Below are positions 61,843 to 64,000 of a stretch of DNA of 64,000 bases, one piece after another. The notes below the pieces were generated by a model. That model did not search any database and had not been told where the DNA came from. It saw nothing but the letters and a program-made list of their open reading frames with translations. Numbering within the stretch: position 1 is the stretch's first letter; every line of letters starts with the position of its first letter. The DNA lies in contig OY728133.1 in assembly GCA_963277665.1 (NCBI GenBank), forward strand, positions 387,017,962 to 387,081,961, read 5' to 3'. The position numbers and the translations under genes were made by a program. This DNA comes from Viscum album (Eukaryota > Streptophyta > Magnoliopsida > Santalales > Viscaceae).

Positions 61843-64000
61843 TGTAGAGACCCAAAGATTGACGTACATAGATATTACATTAATTTTGTGGAATACATAA
61901 TACATAACAAAAACAGACACACAAGGACCATAATATTTTAGTGTCTTTGGAAACATAGAACGTAATCTTCTAATCGTGGTGAAAGATCTTCAACATCTCC
62001 CATAAAGATCTTACACTTTTGGTTTCCTTACCTAAAACCTTTCTTTTAATCCTGGGGGAAAATAAAACATAAAAAGGGTGAGCTCAAATGCCGAGTAAGG
62101 TTAAGCATGGATAAAATGAAACATACCATATACATTTGAACTTAAAAACATGAACATAATGTTTAGACATCAAAAACTTGAGCAACGTCTTAAAACATGG
62201 AAGTACATAAGGCATAGATCATAATGGAACATAAATCATGATAACATTGTATAGGAATAAAACATGTAATTGTGGAATCCATTAATCACATGTAATGATT
62301 TCCATAGTATCCAAGGCATTGCTGCCAAGACCATCTTAGTGGACAAATTCCCTTTCTGAATCGAGTTCACTCCTCGTTCCAATCCTGTAATACTGAACCA
62401 GATTAACTTACCATTCCATCCATGTCTATCTCATGAGATATAAATCTTTACCCAATTCATTGTAGGGAGATATAGGTCCCACCCATCTCATAATGAAATC
62501 ATTCTTACTTGTGCCACAAAATAAACATACCTCATTCATAATAACCCAACGAATAAAATGAGATCCATAAACATCATCCCATCATCACATAATCCATATA
62601 AAAGGAATGGATATAATTTCATAATAAGAAAAGTTAGACCATGTAAATCATAGAGACATTATACTTGAAACATACATATGAAATAATGTCATCTTAGATT
62701 TGAAAATGGTTTTGGTAAAACACATGAAATGAATTATTGAGGAAAATATCCTTTCTTCTTCAAAATCAATTTCTTTTCACAAAATGTCATGTAATTTTAA
62801 ATGTTAGAGATTTTGTTGAAAATAGTCATGAAATATTTTGGAGTAAGCTTCATGAAAATAAGGATTTATGAAACTGTAAAAATCCTTTCATGTCGTATAA
62901 GTTAAAAAAAATTCTTCTCGTACTTTTGCCGGAAAAGTCAGAAAAGCACCTCATAAAAGAAAGATTCCTACCGTATGATGTGGTAAAAGTAGAAAGGGGT
63001 AAAAATGACTTTAAACATACATGGAAGAAAAGTATAAATTTTGAGAACATATGGACATAGATAATAAACATAACCCTAGTAAATACTTACGAATAAACAA
63101 TCTCGGATAAGAATGAGATTGGAATAATTATCCCTTACCTTAGGTCCGATATGCTTCGTACATATATGAACCTTCTGTATAATGATTTTAATAATGTCAT
63201 TGACTTATTACAGAATGATATTCATTGTTATGATATCATATATGGTTCACTTATGACTTTATATTACCCGTTGTTTTGTAAATTCCATGTTAATGAGTGT
63301 TTTGGGTAAAATTGTTTCATTTGTCATTCGTGTTTTGACTTGTAATTATTCATATGATTACTTAATAATTATTAATTAATTAAATAATTAAAAAATGATT
63401 TATATATAATATATATTCAGAATATACATATATATAATAGATCGATAAATGGAAAGAAATACACCGTTCATCGAGACGGTAGGTCGTACGTACGCATGAA
63501 CGTTGATTTCATTTCCTCATTGAATTGAATGGAATTAATTGGACGAAATAAATAAATATATATATATATATATACATAAATCCAGTATCATTATTATGTA
63601 ATATATTTCATGATTACTTATTATATATACTTTATAATCATTCATGAATGGTTAATCATTGAGAATGAATCTCATCGCGTCGTGGAGACGGTATTCCGTA
63701 CGTACGCATGAGCGATGATATCATTCCCATGATCCTGGAATATTATTGGAGTTTATGTATACTATTACAGAATCAATATCACTTTACAATAATCATATAT
63801 AGTAATTATTTACACCATTATACCCATCAAAGATAGGTGGTGGTGGAAAATAGATTACACCACGGCGTGGAGACAGTATTCTGTACGTACGCACGCGTGG
63901 TGATTTCATTTTCCATAGGATGGATAGATGGTGAAATAGGGTTATTTTATACATATAATAACATATAAGTATATTAGTGATACTGATTTTAATACTTCAT
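61843..64000 (-). mobile_element. 5' LTR, cut by the window end
   Basis: TGTAGAGACCC at 61843. Collinear with 54827 onwards for the 2158 bp visible. It carries its own three stem-loops (63465-63502, 63672-63718, 63858-63902). The TATA box should lie just beyond the window, near 64240 by comparison with the partner. An (AT)n run at 63555-63575 is longer than in the partner. Confidence 0.88.

Noticed and set aside
1..64000. CRISPR array, operons, rRNA genes
   Set aside because: No regularly spaced identical repeats with unique spacers, no rRNA signature, and the content is clearly that of a plant nuclear genome.

Overview
The window looks like repeat-filled, AT-rich nuclear DNA of a flowering plant. 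I found no intact host protein gene. The evidence for a plant is: Ty3/gypsy elements primed by initiator-methionine tRNA (TGGTATCAG-type primer sites) whose integrase ends in a chromodomain-like tail of the Tekay/Del type; a CACTA (En/Spm) transposon carrying remnants of TNP2, DUF4218 and DUF4216; and a short L1-like insertion with a 15-bp target duplication. The species cannot be named from this sequence. Identities quoted here were judged by eye.

Layout. 1-3049 is a GC-richer block of tandem and palindromic repeats (CTTCGCGAAG motifs, a 29-bp minisatellite, four copies of a ~125-bp unit). 3050-11582 is a minus-strand LTR element with 3.9-kb LTRs, the left one truncated, and a 1.3-kb interior holding a broken gag. 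12545-34545 is an old, heavily nested minus-strand LTR element with ~5.1-kb LTRs and a TATCA target duplication. Its right LTR is split by an ~8.5-kb CACTA transposon (21312-29823) and again by a 0.93-kb retroposon (33040-33965). The sequence on either side of this old element (11583-12544 and 34546-36110) forms the two halves of one older repeat, and an unsplit relative of it lies at about 40000-42110. 36111-39999 and 42111-44251 are AT-rich or LTR-like relics.

44252-54557 is the best preserved element: a complete minus-strand Ty3/gypsy retrotransposon (2.6-kb LTRs, primer site, polypurine tract, gag-protease-RT-RNase H-integrase-chromodomain order). It is dead, with about fifteen in-frame stops, a frameshift and a lost catalytic aspartate in RT. 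From 54827 to beyond the window end lies another minus-strand element. It has 4.2-kb LTRs and a decayed gag with zinc knuckles, no pol, and a tRNA-like (SINE-like) insertion near 59760-59835.

How it works together. All the LTR elements share one orientation and related LTR architecture: a minus-strand TATA box about two fifths of the way in from the primer-site side (30-36% in the 3.9-kb-LTR family), and in two families repeated modules in the transcribed leader. The most striking signal is a set of three stem-loops per LTR in the 54827 family (56463-56500, about 56661-56705, 56844-56888, and again in the right LTR). They have different stems but share a loop that contains a self-complementary CGTACGTACG. 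This resembles an RNA dimerisation/packaging signal, though that role is inferred.
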